Shown here: positions 51,042 to 59,325 of the stretch, piece after piece
How positions within the stretch are numbered: position 1 is the first letter of the stretch
Layout: every line of letters begins with the position of its first letter
Assembly (NCBI GenBank): GCA_035295125.1
Contig: DATGJP010000063.1
Location: 62,001 to 126,000, forward strand
Reading direction: 5' to 3'
Source: JAICMB01 sp035295125
GTDB taxonomy: Bacteria; Acidobacteriota; Terriglobia; Bryobacterales; Bryobacteraceae
DNA: 64,000 bases
Notes under the pieces: generated by a model
Told to the model about the DNA's origin: nothing
Database searches by the model: none
Seen by the model: only the letters and a program-made list of their open reading frames with translations
Program-made: the position numbers and the translations under genes

Positions 51042-52040
51042 ATGCGACGGAAGTGGCTGGTTGCGGGCGCCATTGGATTGCTGGCCGTTCTCGCGGGTTC
51101 GGTGTCCGCATGGTACACGCGGCAGCAGTTTCGCGCGAAAGCTGAGGCGGCATCGCACCAGGTTCCGCCACCTCCTCCACTCCCTTCCGAGATCGTTCTG
51201 GCGGGACGTGTCCAGCCCAGGAGTACCGTTGCGATTGCGGCTCCTGTGGACGGCAACTTAGAACGTTTTCTGGTGGAAGTAGGCGACGAGGTTTTCGAAG
51301 GCGAAGTGCTCGCCCGCATTAAAAACACGAAGCTCGATTCCACCGAACAGAGCGCTCAACTCGATGCCGAGCGGGCCAATACACATATCACAGAGTTGCA
51401 GGCGGAATTGATTTCGGCGCGCCTCGAAGCCTCGCGTGCAAGGTCTGAAGCGGCGCGCGCCCGGGCTGAGTTCGAGCGCTTGGAAAAGGCTTACCAGCGC
51501 CAGCAACTGCTGTTGCGCGAAGGCGCCACTCCGCGGCTCACGTATGAAAAAGCACAGAAGGATTTCGAGACGGCCAAAGCAGACAATGAGGCCCAGAGCG
51601 AATTAACGCGGAAAGCGGATGATCGCGTCGATAGCCTCGCCAATGAGATTGAGACCGCGAAGAAACTCGCGGAAGCGAAGAGCCAGGACCTGGAAGTTGC
51701 AAAATCGCAGGTGGCGGCCGGCGAGGTGCGCTCCCCGGTTAACGGGCTTCTGGTGGCAAGGCGAGGGAATCCGGGTGAGCCGGTGGACCCATCGATGACT
51801 GACCTCTTCCGTGTCGCCGTCGACCTTTCTAATCTGGAGATCGTTGTAGATCCTGACCCGAGAGACCTGCCGCGCATCCGCGCTGGACAGGTTGCACTGG
51901 TCCAGATAGCGGAAATCTCCGAGCCGATTGCGGGCGCTGTACGCGAGGTGCAGACTTCTCATGTGTTCGTTGAGTTCACGAGTCCATCGACGGCTGTCAG
52001 ACCGGGTCTCACTGCCCAGGTAAAAATTAGGTTGAGTTAA
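51042..52040 (+). CDS. HlyD/MFP-type periplasmic adaptor
   Basis: A 332-residue membrane-fusion protein. One N-terminal transmembrane helix (WLVAGAIGLLAVLAGSVSAWY) precedes the first half of a lipoyl-like hairpin (VQPRSTVAIAAPVDGNLERF, VEVGDEVFEGEVLARI). A long coiled coil follows (about 95-230, alanine/glutamate/arginine heptads), then the second lipoyl half (VRSPVNGLLVARRGNPGEPV) and a beta-barrel (LVQIAEISEPIAGAVREV). Such adaptors link inner-membrane pumps to an outer-membrane channel. No pump or TolC gene is adjacent; instead it sits between a PilZ gene and a fumarase gene 5 bases downstream. Confidence 0.88.
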   Translation: MRRKWLVAGAIGLLAVLAGSVSAWYTRQQFRAKAEAASHQVPPPPPLPSEIVLAGRVQPRSTVAIAAPVDGNLERFLVEVGDEVFEGEVLARIKNTKLDSTEQSAQLDAERANTHITELQAELISARLEASRARSEAARARAEFERLEKAYQRQQLLLREGATPRLTYEKAQKDFETAKADNEAQSELTRKADDRVDSLANEIETAKKLAEAKSQDLEVAKSQVAAGEVRSPVNGLLVARRGNPGEPVDPSMTDLFRVAVDLSNLEIVVDPDPRDLPRIRAGQVALVQIAEISEPIAGAVREVQTSHVFVEFTSPSTAVRPGLTAQVKIRLS

Positions 52041-52045
52041 CTCTA

Positions 52046-53575
52046 ATGCAATTTCTTAAGAACAGTCTCATCGAATTGATCACGCAGACCTCCACAAACC
52101 TGCCACCCGACGTTCGCGCGGCTATGGGCATGGCACTGGAGAATGAAACGTCGGGCACGCAGGCCTCGCAGGCGCTCGGGATCATCGCGTCAAACATTGA
52201 CATGGCCTCGGAAGACGAGGCGCCGATTTGCCAGGATACGGGAATGCCGACGTTTGTCGTGCACACCCCGGTGGGCGTGAACCAGATGGTGCTTAAAGCC
52301 GTGATTCGGGAAGCGATCGCGGAGGCGACCCGGCGTGGTAAGCTGCGCCCCAATTCCGTCGACTCACTGACTGGTAAGAACAGCGGCGACAACCTCGGTG
52401 TTGAGACTCCCGTCATTCACTTCGAGCAATGGGAAGAGGATGAGATTGAGGTCAAGCTGATTCTGAAAGGCGGTGGATGCGAGAACAAGAATATTCAGTA
52501 TTCGCTTCCTTGCGAGTTAGAGCACCTGGGGCGGGCGGATCGCAATATAGAAGGTGTTCGTAAATGCATCCTGCACGCGGTGTGGCAGGCGCAGGGGCAG
52601 GGATGTGCGCCGGGCGCGGTTGGCGTCTGCATTGGCAGCGATCGGGCCCACGGATATGACCTGGCCAAGATGCAGTTGTTTCGCACCTTGGACGATGTGA
52701 ACCCGCTGCCGGAGCTGGCGAAACTCGAGGCGGAAGTGATGGAGGAGGCGAATCGGCTCGGAGTCGGCGCCATGGGCTTCGGCGGAAAGGTGTCGCTCAT
52801 TGGCTGCAAGGTTGGCGCGGCGAATCGGCTTCCGGCGAGCTTCTTCGTTTCGGTGGCCTATGATTGCTGGGCGTTTCGGCGGCTTGGCGTGCGGCTGGAT
52901 GCGGGCAGCGGAGCCATCACGGCTTGGTTATATCGCGACCCGGATCGTGCGGTCGAACGGATGGCTCGTGTGGAGGGATTCCCGCTCACTGGACGCGAGG
53001 TGATCCTGACCGCGCCGGTGACGGAGGCTGACGTTCGTGCCCTGCACGTCGGGGACATTGTTCTGATTTCGGGCGAGGTCTACACGGGACGCGACAACGT
53101 TCACGCATACCTGATGAAGAACGACCCGCCGGTCGATCTGCATGGCGCTGTGCTGTACCACTGTGGCCCGGTGATGTTGCAAGAGCCGGATGGCTCCTGG
53201 GTTGTGAAAGCGGCTGGGCCGACCACCAGCAGTCGTGAAGAGCCGTATCAGGCGACAGTGCTGGAACGATACGGCGTGCGCGCGGTCATTGGCAAAGGGG
53301 GTATGGGAGCGAAGACGCTGGCTGCTCTCCAGAAATGCGGCGCAGTGTACCTCAATGGCATTGGCGGCGCCGCGCAATATTATGCGCGCACCGTGGAGAA
53401 GGTGCTGGGCGTTCACCTTCTGAAGGAGTTCGGGATTCCCGAGGCCATGTGGCATCTCAAGGTGAATAACTTTGCCGCGATTGTCACGATGGACGCGCAT
53501 GGGAACAGCCTGCATGCCGACGTGGAGAATGAAACCGGGGAAGCTTTGGCCGGGTTGCGGCAGGTAGCTACTTAG
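52046..53575 (+). CDS. class I fumarate hydratase (4Fe-4S)
   Basis: A 509-residue single-chain class I fumarase joining the alpha and beta parts. It interconverts fumarate and malate in the TCA cycle with a 4Fe-4S cluster. Likely cluster cysteines are in ICQDTGMPTF, KGGGCENKN and VGVCIGSDR or LIGCKVG. The beta domain begins near residue 330 (GREVILTAPVTEADVRALHV) and contains GDIVLISGEVYTGRD, AAGPTTSSREEPY and IGKGGMGAKT, all typical of FumA. It probably starts 5 bases after the HlyD-like gene and ends 1 base from a convergent glycosyltransferase gene. Confidence 0.95.
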   Translation: MQFLKNSLIELITQTSTNLPPDVRAAMGMALENETSGTQASQALGIIASNIDMASEDEAPICQDTGMPTFVVHTPVGVNQMVLKAVIREAIAEATRRGKLRPNSVDSLTGKNSGDNLGVETPVIHFEQWEEDEIEVKLILKGGGCENKNIQYSLPCELEHLGRADRNIEGVRKCILHAVWQAQGQGCAPGAVGVCIGSDRAHGYDLAKMQLFRTLDDVNPLPELAKLEAEVMEEANRLGVGAMGFGGKVSLIGCKVGAANRLPASFFVSVAYDCWAFRRLGVRLDAGSGAITAWLYRDPDRAVERMARVEGFPLTGREVILTAPVTEADVRALHVGDIVLISGEVYTGRDNVHAYLMKNDPPVDLHGAVLYHCGPVMLQEPDGSWVVKAAGPTTSSREEPYQATVLERYGVRAVIGKGGMGAKTLAALQKCGAVYLNGIGGAAQYYARTVEKVLGVHLLKEFGIPEAMWHLKVNNFAAIVTMDAHGNSLHADVENETGEALAGLRQVAT

Positions 53576-53576
53576 G

Positions 53577-54830
53577 TCACTTAAATCCCAAAGTGCCGTG
53601 AATTGCCTCCGCCAGGCGGTCCACGTACCCAGGCACGGCACGGCTGTCGAACCAGCCGGTAAGCCCTTCAGCGACGCGGTCGGCCATGCGTAGCGCGTTC
53701 CAACGGCGGTGATAGCGCTCGGCTTGAGAAGCGATTCGCACCAGCTCGTCAGCGTATTGCTGGGGCGAGTGCTGTTTTGCGAAATATTCGTAGCCTTTCA
53801 TGCCGATTTGAGCGAAACGCTTCGGCGATGCGGCAAATTGGCCAAGATGAGCTCGAATGTCTTCCACCATCGCCTCTGGCCGAGCGAAAAGGACTGTCTC
53901 TTCGGGTAATTCTTCGTACCAACCGGTTCGCGTCACGAGGCTGGGTACGCCATGACTCCAGATGCGAAGCTGGCTTCCGGAAGCTTCGCCTTTAGTGGGA
54001 AAGCGGAGGTTGATCGCCAAATGCGCGGAAGCGATGGCGGCATCCAATTCCTCTTCGGGGACGAAGCCGTGGATGGTGACACGGTCCTGCATATGCGAAA
54101 CAGCGCTGGGGTCGTTCAACTCGCCATAAATATCCAACCGGAACGAGTCGTGGGAAGCCAGGGCGCGCAGCAATTGTTCAAGACACCGGTTGCGTCCGAG
54201 GAAACCGAATACTACGATTCGCCAGGGAGGCGATGCGGGAGCCCTCGCGGGCGGAGCCGGCACGGGGTAGGGAAGCCGTAAGCACTCCACCGGTAGGTCC
54301 ACCTCATCGTGTAACGTGCGGGCAGCAGCTCGCGAGTGGACGATTGCACCCAGGCTCGATTCGAGAACGTACGGCGCGCAGGAATACTTCTCTGCCATCT
54401 GGTCGACGCCAATGACATTGTCCCAATGCAATTCACCGTCCTCACGGCCGCTCTCACCGAGGACCTTCAAATACGATCCCTTGTCGTCCAGCTTCTTGTA
54501 GTGGTACGAGAACGAGTCGTGCAGGAAAACGTCGTGCATGACGGCAAATCCGGGCCGTTGCCGGCAGACCTCCCAAATCGCGCTATGAAAACGGGCGTCG
54601 TTGCCGATGTTATAGAACGCGGCCCGCGATTCATTCAGGCGTGGCCAGTTTGGGGCTTTGCGGTCGAAGCATTCGACGGGCGCATGGCTTTCAATGGCAG
54701 AGTCCCACTCACGTTGATCCGTCCACAAGGTGACTTCGGCTCTCTCGCATAACGCGGGCAGGACCCGGGCAGTGAATTGTGCGATGTCGGTGCGGGCCGG
54801 CGGCAGCGGTGAAAACCAGGCTAAACGCAT
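53577..54830 (-). CDS. GT4-like glycosyltransferase
   Basis: A 417-residue GT-B fold transferase. The N-terminal domain starts RLAWFSPLPPARTDIAQFTA, an opening typical of this subfamily, with AVMHDVFLHDSF in the acceptor region. The C-terminal domain has IVVFGFLGRNRCLEQLLRAL, VTIHGFVPEEELDAAIASAH and the nucleotide-sugar site FPTKGEASGSQLRIWSHGVP, corresponding to the E-x7-E motif. The start overlaps the end of the preceding glycosyltransferase gene by 10 bases. The pair probably adds sugars to an envelope glycan or lipid; donor and acceptor are unknown. Confidence 0.9.
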   Translation of the reverse strand: MRLAWFSPLPPARTDIAQFTARVLPALCERAEVTLWTDQREWDSAIESHAPVECFDRKAPNWPRLNESRAAFYNIGNDARFHSAIWEVCRQRPGFAVMHDVFLHDSFSYHYKKLDDKGSYLKVLGESGREDGELHWDNVIGVDQMAEKYSCAPYVLESSLGAIVHSRAAARTLHDEVDLPVECLRLPYPVPAPPARAPASPPWRIVVFGFLGRNRCLEQLLRALASHDSFRLDIYGELNDPSAVSHMQDRVTIHGFVPEEELDAAIASAHLAINLRFPTKGEASGSQLRIWSHGVPSLVTRTGWYEELPEETVLFARPEAMVEDIRAHLGQFAASPKRFAQIGMKGYEYFAKQHSPQQYADELVRIASQAERYHRRWNALRMADRVAEGLTGWFDSRAVPGYVDRLAEAIHGTLGFK

Positions 54831-55873
54831 GAGAGCAGCCGCTCGATAGCGTGCTTCCAGGTGATACCCAGATCGTCGTAATGGTCTCTGGATGCTTTCC
54901 CCATGTTCCGAGTCCGGGTTTGGTTATCCCAAAGCTGATCCAGTGCCGCGGCCAGCGAATCGGCGTTCGCCTCCGCTATGAGGCCGGTTTCACCCGAAAC
55001 CACAAACTCCAGGGTGCCGCCGGAATCCGAGCACGTCACCACGGCTTTCGAAGACAGCATCGCCTCCAAGGTCACATAGCCGTAGTCTTCATCCAGAGGC
55101 GGATAGATGACGGCCAGGGCGTTGGCGTACTGCGCGATCTTCTCCTGCTCCGGTACGCTGCCCAGCCACTCGACGCGTCGTGCGACTCCCAATTGCTGGC
55201 AGAGTGGCTGCAGGCTTTCGGCATAGGCAAGGTCGTCTCCCGAACCGCAGAAGCGCACACGGACCGGGTTCTTAGTTCTGGCCAGCGCCTGCACGACCAG
55301 ATCCTGCCGCTTCATGCGATTAATCCGGCTTGGGAAAAAGAAATAAGGCTGTGGTTCGGAGCAGCGGAAACATTCGGAATTCGGCGGCGGATGATATAGC
55401 GGTTCGGACTCAATGCCGCAGTATCGTTTCAGGCGCTTGGCGACGTTACCCGAGTTTGCGAAAACGGCTCGCGCGCGAGGGATCAGCGTGCGGTCGGCCT
55501 GTTCAATGGCATCCCGAACCGCGAGACCGGCGGGGTACCGATGCAGACCGCTGAATTCGTGGCCCCAGAGATCATAAGCCTCGCGATACTGATGCAGTAT
55601 CCAAAGCACCTTGCGCGGGTGCTCGATGTAGTATGCGGGGAACTTGAGGCCAATCAGCGCGTCGATCGCGGTGCCGCACGATTCCGTCAGATCGAGCGCG
55701 CGGCAGGCCAGCATGCTGTCAAGAAGCCGCTCCGGCGGGTACCACTTAAACGGAATCGCCGCCAGATCGACGTCGTGGCCGGCCTTTTCCAGCGCTTTCC
55801 GCAGTTCCGTCGCGTGAACCTCGGCTCCGCCAGTTACGAAAGGAACCTGTGTTGTAGCTATGACTATGCGCAG
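54821..55873 (-). CDS. GT4 family glycosyltransferase, apparent CTG start
   Basis: A 350-residue GT-B enzyme. Coding evidence extends 53 codons beyond the first in-frame ATG (55714): the translation LRIVIATTQVPFVTGGAEVH followed by ATELRKALEKAGHDVDL is the canonical N-terminal fold of this family. The only codon in the start position is CTG at 55873-55871, and an in-frame TAA lies just upstream. The enzyme therefore either uses CTG, or the start has mutated. The C-terminal donor domain is normal: FFPSRINRMKRQDLVVQAL, VEWLGSVPEQEKIAQYANAL, YPPLDEDYGYVTLEAMLSSK. It lies 24 bases after sppA and overlaps the next transferase. Confidence 0.88.
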   Translation of the reverse strand: MRIVIATTQVPFVTGGAEVHATELRKALEKAGHDVDLAAIPFKWYPPERLLDSMLACRALDLTESCGTAIDALIGLKFPAYYIEHPRKVLWILHQYREAYDLWGHEFSGLHRYPAGLAVRDAIEQADRTLIPRARAVFANSGNVAKRLKRYCGIESEPLYHPPPNSECFRCSEPQPYFFFPSRINRMKRQDLVVQALARTKNPVRVRFCGSGDDLAYAESLQPLCQQLGVARRVEWLGSVPEQEKIAQYANALAVIYPPLDEDYGYVTLEAMLSSKAVVTCSDSGGTLEFVVSGETGLIAEANADSLAAALDQLWDNQTRTRNMGKASRDHYDDLGITWKHAIERLLSCV

Positions 55874-55897
55874 ACTGTCAGATTAACATGCGCGATA

Positions 55898-57637
55898 TCA
55901 GTAGACCCTGATCGTGTAGGGCATGAGTTTCAGGAAGCCGCCGTGGGTCAGTGATTTTACGGGGAATCCGCCAAGCAGCTTGCTGATCTTCGATTCCACC
56001 GCGGCATTGTCGTCGCTGTGGCTGAACAAGCGGTCGAAAATGGTCTGCCGGGGAGGATAGACCACCAGAGTGACTTTCTCGCCGGCGCCGATGTTCGCCC
56101 GCTTTTTGGCCAGGTCGATCGCCGTGTCGATGCCGCCAAGCTCGTCGATCAAGCCGTTCTGCTTGGCCTCCTGGCCCGTCCAGACGCGACCCTGCGCCAG
56201 AGTCTCCACCTGGTCGATCGGCTTCTTCCGTCCTTTTGCGACACGGTCTTTGAACTGGTCGTAAAAGGCAGTAACCTCCTGCGTGATCTTGTCGCGGTTC
56301 TTCCCGGTCAGGGGTTCATAGTCCGAATCCAGGTCGGCATACTGGCCTCGCGTGAGCAACTGCTTTTGTACTCCGACCTTGTCATAAAGACCCTTGAGAT
56401 CGAATTTCGCCGTGATGACGCCGATGGACCCGGTCAGTGTATTGGGGTAGGCAACTATCGGATCGCCGGTCATGGCGACGAAGTAGCCGCCGGACGCGGC
56501 CACATCGCCCATCGAGATGACGACGGGCTTCTTGTGGCTGAGCAGTTGGGCTTCGTGCAGGATATCGTCGGAAGCGATGCCGTCGCCTCCCGGCGAGTCG
56601 ATGCGGATCACAGCCGCCTTGATAGTGGAGTCGTTCTCTACGGTCCGCAGCAGCTTCTCGAATGCCGTGGACGTGAAGCCGGATTGATCATTCGGGTTGT
56701 CGGTTGGCGAGCCTCGTGTGATCTCTCCTTCGCCGACGATCAGCGCGATACGCTGGCCTCCCTCGAGATTGAGAGACGAGGCGGGGACCTTGAGATATGA
56801 CCGGATCGGTACCTTTTTCAATTCGTTTTGGCCGAGGCGTTTCTGCAAATCTCCCGCGACCTGATCGTCGAATGCCAACGCGTCCACGAGGCCGTTTTGC
56901 TGCGCATCGGACGCCATGAAAGGGCCGTTATCGATGATGCTCCGTACCTGGTCCGGCGTCTTCTTGCGCCCGTCCGCGATGACCTGAACCAGGTCACCGT
57001 AATACTGGTCCAGGATCGCATTGAGTACTTCCTGGGTCTCGGGCGTCATGGATGTCTGGGTCAGAATGTCGCCGGCGTCCTTGTATTTACCGGCGTGAAC
57101 CACGTCGGCATGAACGCCCACTTTATCCAGGGTATTTTTAAGGAACATCGCTTCAACGCGCAAGCCCTTCAGGTCGAGCAGGTCCTCAGGCGTCATGTAA
57201 ATGCGGTCGGCCGCGGTGGCGAGATAGTACTCCTTGGCCCCGCCGCCACGCAGAAAGGCGATGAGCGGCTTTCCGGACTTGCGGAACTGCAGCATCTCTC
57301 CGCGAATTTCTTCGAGCTTTCCCCACCCGACGGCCAGTGAGCGGGGTTCGAACATGATCGCCTTGATGTGCGGGTCGGCGGCAGCCTTGCGGAAGGTCTG
57401 CCAAACCTGGTGCATCGTGACGGGTGCCTGATCCTCGAACATCGGCAGTGGGATTTCAGGGGGCGCCTTCTCGGGGATTTCACCTTCCAGGCTGAAGACA
57501 AGGGTCGAACCGTCGCTGATTGTGGGCGCCTTCTCGCCAAAAGACGCGGCGAAGCGGAGCAGCACGAACACCGCGATGAACGCTACGAGGATTGAAAGCA
57601 CGATCCCGCTGACGAGGCCAATCAAGAATTTGCCCAT
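55898..57637 (-). CDS. sppA: signal peptide peptidase SppA (67K type)
   Basis: A 579-residue membrane-anchored serine/lysine protease with two tandem S49 domains, as in E. coli SppA. The N-terminal helix is LIGLVSGIVLSILVAFIAVFVLL. The general-base lysine is Lys186 in AGKYKDAGD in the first domain. The nucleophile Ser382 is in GDVAASGGYFVA in the second domain. The SPGGDGIASDDI loop and TLTGSIGVI are conserved. It degrades signal peptides left in the membrane. It is followed by two glycosyltransferase genes on the same strand and preceded 48 bases upstream by a TIM-barrel gene. Confidence 0.95.
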   Translation of the reverse strand: MGKFLIGLVSGIVLSILVAFIAVFVLLRFAASFGEKAPTISDGSTLVFSLEGEIPEKAPPEIPLPMFEDQAPVTMHQVWQTFRKAAADPHIKAIMFEPRSLAVGWGKLEEIRGEMLQFRKSGKPLIAFLRGGGAKEYYLATAADRIYMTPEDLLDLKGLRVEAMFLKNTLDKVGVHADVVHAGKYKDAGDILTQTSMTPETQEVLNAILDQYYGDLVQVIADGRKKTPDQVRSIIDNGPFMASDAQQNGLVDALAFDDQVAGDLQKRLGQNELKKVPIRSYLKVPASSLNLEGGQRIALIVGEGEITRGSPTDNPNDQSGFTSTAFEKLLRTVENDSTIKAAVIRIDSPGGDGIASDDILHEAQLLSHKKPVVISMGDVAASGGYFVAMTGDPIVAYPNTLTGSIGVITAKFDLKGLYDKVGVQKQLLTRGQYADLDSDYEPLTGKNRDKITQEVTAFYDQFKDRVAKGRKKPIDQVETLAQGRVWTGQEAKQNGLIDELGGIDTAIDLAKKRANIGAGEKVTLVVYPPRQTIFDRLFSHSDDNAAVESKISKLLGGFPVKSLTHGGFLKLMPYTIRVY

Positions 57638-57685
57638 ACACTTGTCCTGTTGATTAGATAGCTCTACAAACGGTCCGTTTCCGTT

Positions 57686-58552
57686 CTATTGCCCACTGAG
57701 AATGAGGTCAACCCGGTGGCTTACATCGCGCAGGTAAGCCTCATCGCCGCCGTCGAGTTCAACGGTTGCGGTTCCGCGATAGCCAATTTCGGCCAGCGAC
57801 CTGTAAACTGCCTTCCAGTCGATTTCGCCCTCGCGCAGGTTCACAAAGTTTGCGACGCGCTTTTGGAAGGTGAAATCCTTTAAATGCAATTTTACGATTC
57901 GTTTACCCAGCGTGCGAATCCAGTCCTGCGGATAGCCTGAGATCACGACGTTACCGACATCGAAATAGGCGCGAATCCACGGGCTTTGGAATTCGTCGAC
58001 GTAACGCGCAAACTCGAGAGGGCTGAGGAGAAACTTGTTCCAGACTTCTTCGATTCCGATGATGATCTGAAGTTCTCGCGCCAGCGGCAGGATCTTACGG
58101 ATCTGCACTTGTGACCGTTCCCAGGCCTGGCTGTAACTCACATCCGAAGTTACAACTGCAGGCACGAGAAGAACCGTGTCACAGCCCCAGAGTTTGGCAT
58201 TGTGAAGACTCGTTTCAAGCCCCATCATGCTTTTGTCAACAACTGCGGGATCGGGCGACGAAAGGGGATACTTCCAGTGATCGCGGTTCATCACGGAATG
58301 AATTCCTACACGAGTCTTTCTGCTGGCCTCGAGGATCTCTTCGGCGGCGCCGCGCTCGTCCGTGGTGCCGCATTCGATCTGTTCAAAGCCGCAGTCGTGG
58401 GCGAGTTGGAAGCGTTGCAGCACGCTGAGGTTCTTAGGGAGCATGCTGAACTCGACAGCCTTTCGAATTGGCAGGCGAGGTGGCGGCGTTGTGTCGGCTA
58501 CGGCTGCGACCAAGGGTACAGTCAGCAGGGCGCGCCTCGTCACAATTGCCAT
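57686..58552 (-). CDS. sugar phosphate isomerase/epimerase family TIM-barrel protein
   Basis: A 288-residue protein with a possible Tat-like export signal (VTRRALLTVPLVAAVADTTP). The rest is a xylose isomerase-like TIM barrel: FQLAHDCGFEQIECGTTDER, IHSVMNRDHWKYPL, IIGIEEVWNKFLLSPLEFAR (metal-binding Glu), AYFDVGNVVISGYP (Asp), VKLHLKDF (His) and TATVELDGGDE (Glu). This Glu/Asp/His/Glu set binds a divalent metal. Members epimerise or isomerise sugars and polyols. The signal suggests a periplasmic location, common in this phylum. Substrate unknown. Confidence 0.9.
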   Translation of the reverse strand: MAIVTRRALLTVPLVAAVADTTPPPRLPIRKAVEFSMLPKNLSVLQRFQLAHDCGFEQIECGTTDERGAAEEILEASRKTRVGIHSVMNRDHWKYPLSSPDPAVVDKSMMGLETSLHNAKLWGCDTVLLVPAVVTSDVSYSQAWERSQVQIRKILPLARELQIIIGIEEVWNKFLLSPLEFARYVDEFQSPWIRAYFDVGNVVISGYPQDWIRTLGKRIVKLHLKDFTFQKRVANFVNLREGEIDWKAVYRSLAEIGYRGTATVELDGGDEAYLRDVSHRVDLILSGQ

Positions 58553-58609
58553 CTGTGACGATTCTACATTGAGAGGCTGAAGCTTGTCTCCGAAATCGAC
58601 AACCTGGTC

Positions 58610-59275
58610 TTATACGAGATTCGGGATCTTGATGATCTTCTTCTGAATGGCGTACTGAACCAGTTGCGCTTTGTTGTGGATATCCAGCTTACGCATGAGG
58701 TTGAACTTATGCGCTTCCACGGTTTTCACGCTCAAGTTCAGGTCGCAGGCGATTTCCTTTACGGAGTTACCTTCGGCGAGCATTTTGAGGACTTCGCGCT
58801 CGCGGGTGGTGAGCGTTGCAAAACGCGGCAGGCGGTTTGCGGACTTGATACGAGAACGGAAGTCGTCAACGAGTTGAGACAGCATACGCGGGCTGAGATA
58901 ACTGCCGCCGCGGCAAATGTCGCGGACGGCCGCCACAAGCTGCTGCGAGGGGCTGTCCTTCAGGACGTAACCGCTGGCGCCGACTTCCATGCCTTCCACT
59001 AGATAATCCTCATCGTCGTACATGGTGAGGAACAGAACCTTGGTTTCCGGCCGGTTCTTCTTGATCTGACGCGTCGCTTCAAAGCTGCTCAGACCCGGCA
59101 TGCCAATGTCCATCAGAACGACGTCTGGCCGGACCTCGGCTGACTTGTCCACGGCGTCTCCCCCGTTTGACGCTTCCCCTACAACTTCCATGTCAGGTTC
59201 GGCGGAAATTAGTGTTCTGATGCCCTGGCGGAATAACGTGTGGTCGTCCGCCAACATGATCCGAATCTTAGCCAT
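58610..59275 (-). CDS. NarL/FixJ family response regulator
   Basis: A 221-residue regulator. The receiver has IMLADDHTLFRQGI, the phospho-acceptor in VVLMDIGMPGL and Lys in YVLKDSPSQQL. The LuxR-type HTH is LTTREREVLKMLAEGNSVKE, then IACDLNLSVKTVEAHKFNLM and RKLDIHNKAQLVQYAI. It lies 50 bases after the histidine kinase gene and is its likely partner. Sequence matches general NarL-type regulators, for which targets cannot be predicted. Confidence 0.95.
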   Translation of the reverse strand: MAKIRIMLADDHTLFRQGIRTLISAEPDMEVVGEASNGGDAVDKSAEVRPDVVLMDIGMPGLSSFEATRQIKKNRPETKVLFLTMYDDEDYLVEGMEVGASGYVLKDSPSQQLVAAVRDICRGGSYLSPRMLSQLVDDFRSRIKSANRLPRFATLTTREREVLKMLAEGNSVKEIACDLNLSVKTVEAHKFNLMRKLDIHNKAQLVQYAIQKKIIKIPNLV

Positions 59276-59325
59276 ATCGTTTTGCCCGATCTTAAGTTAT
59301 TTCTGCAACACTTCTTACGCCGGTT

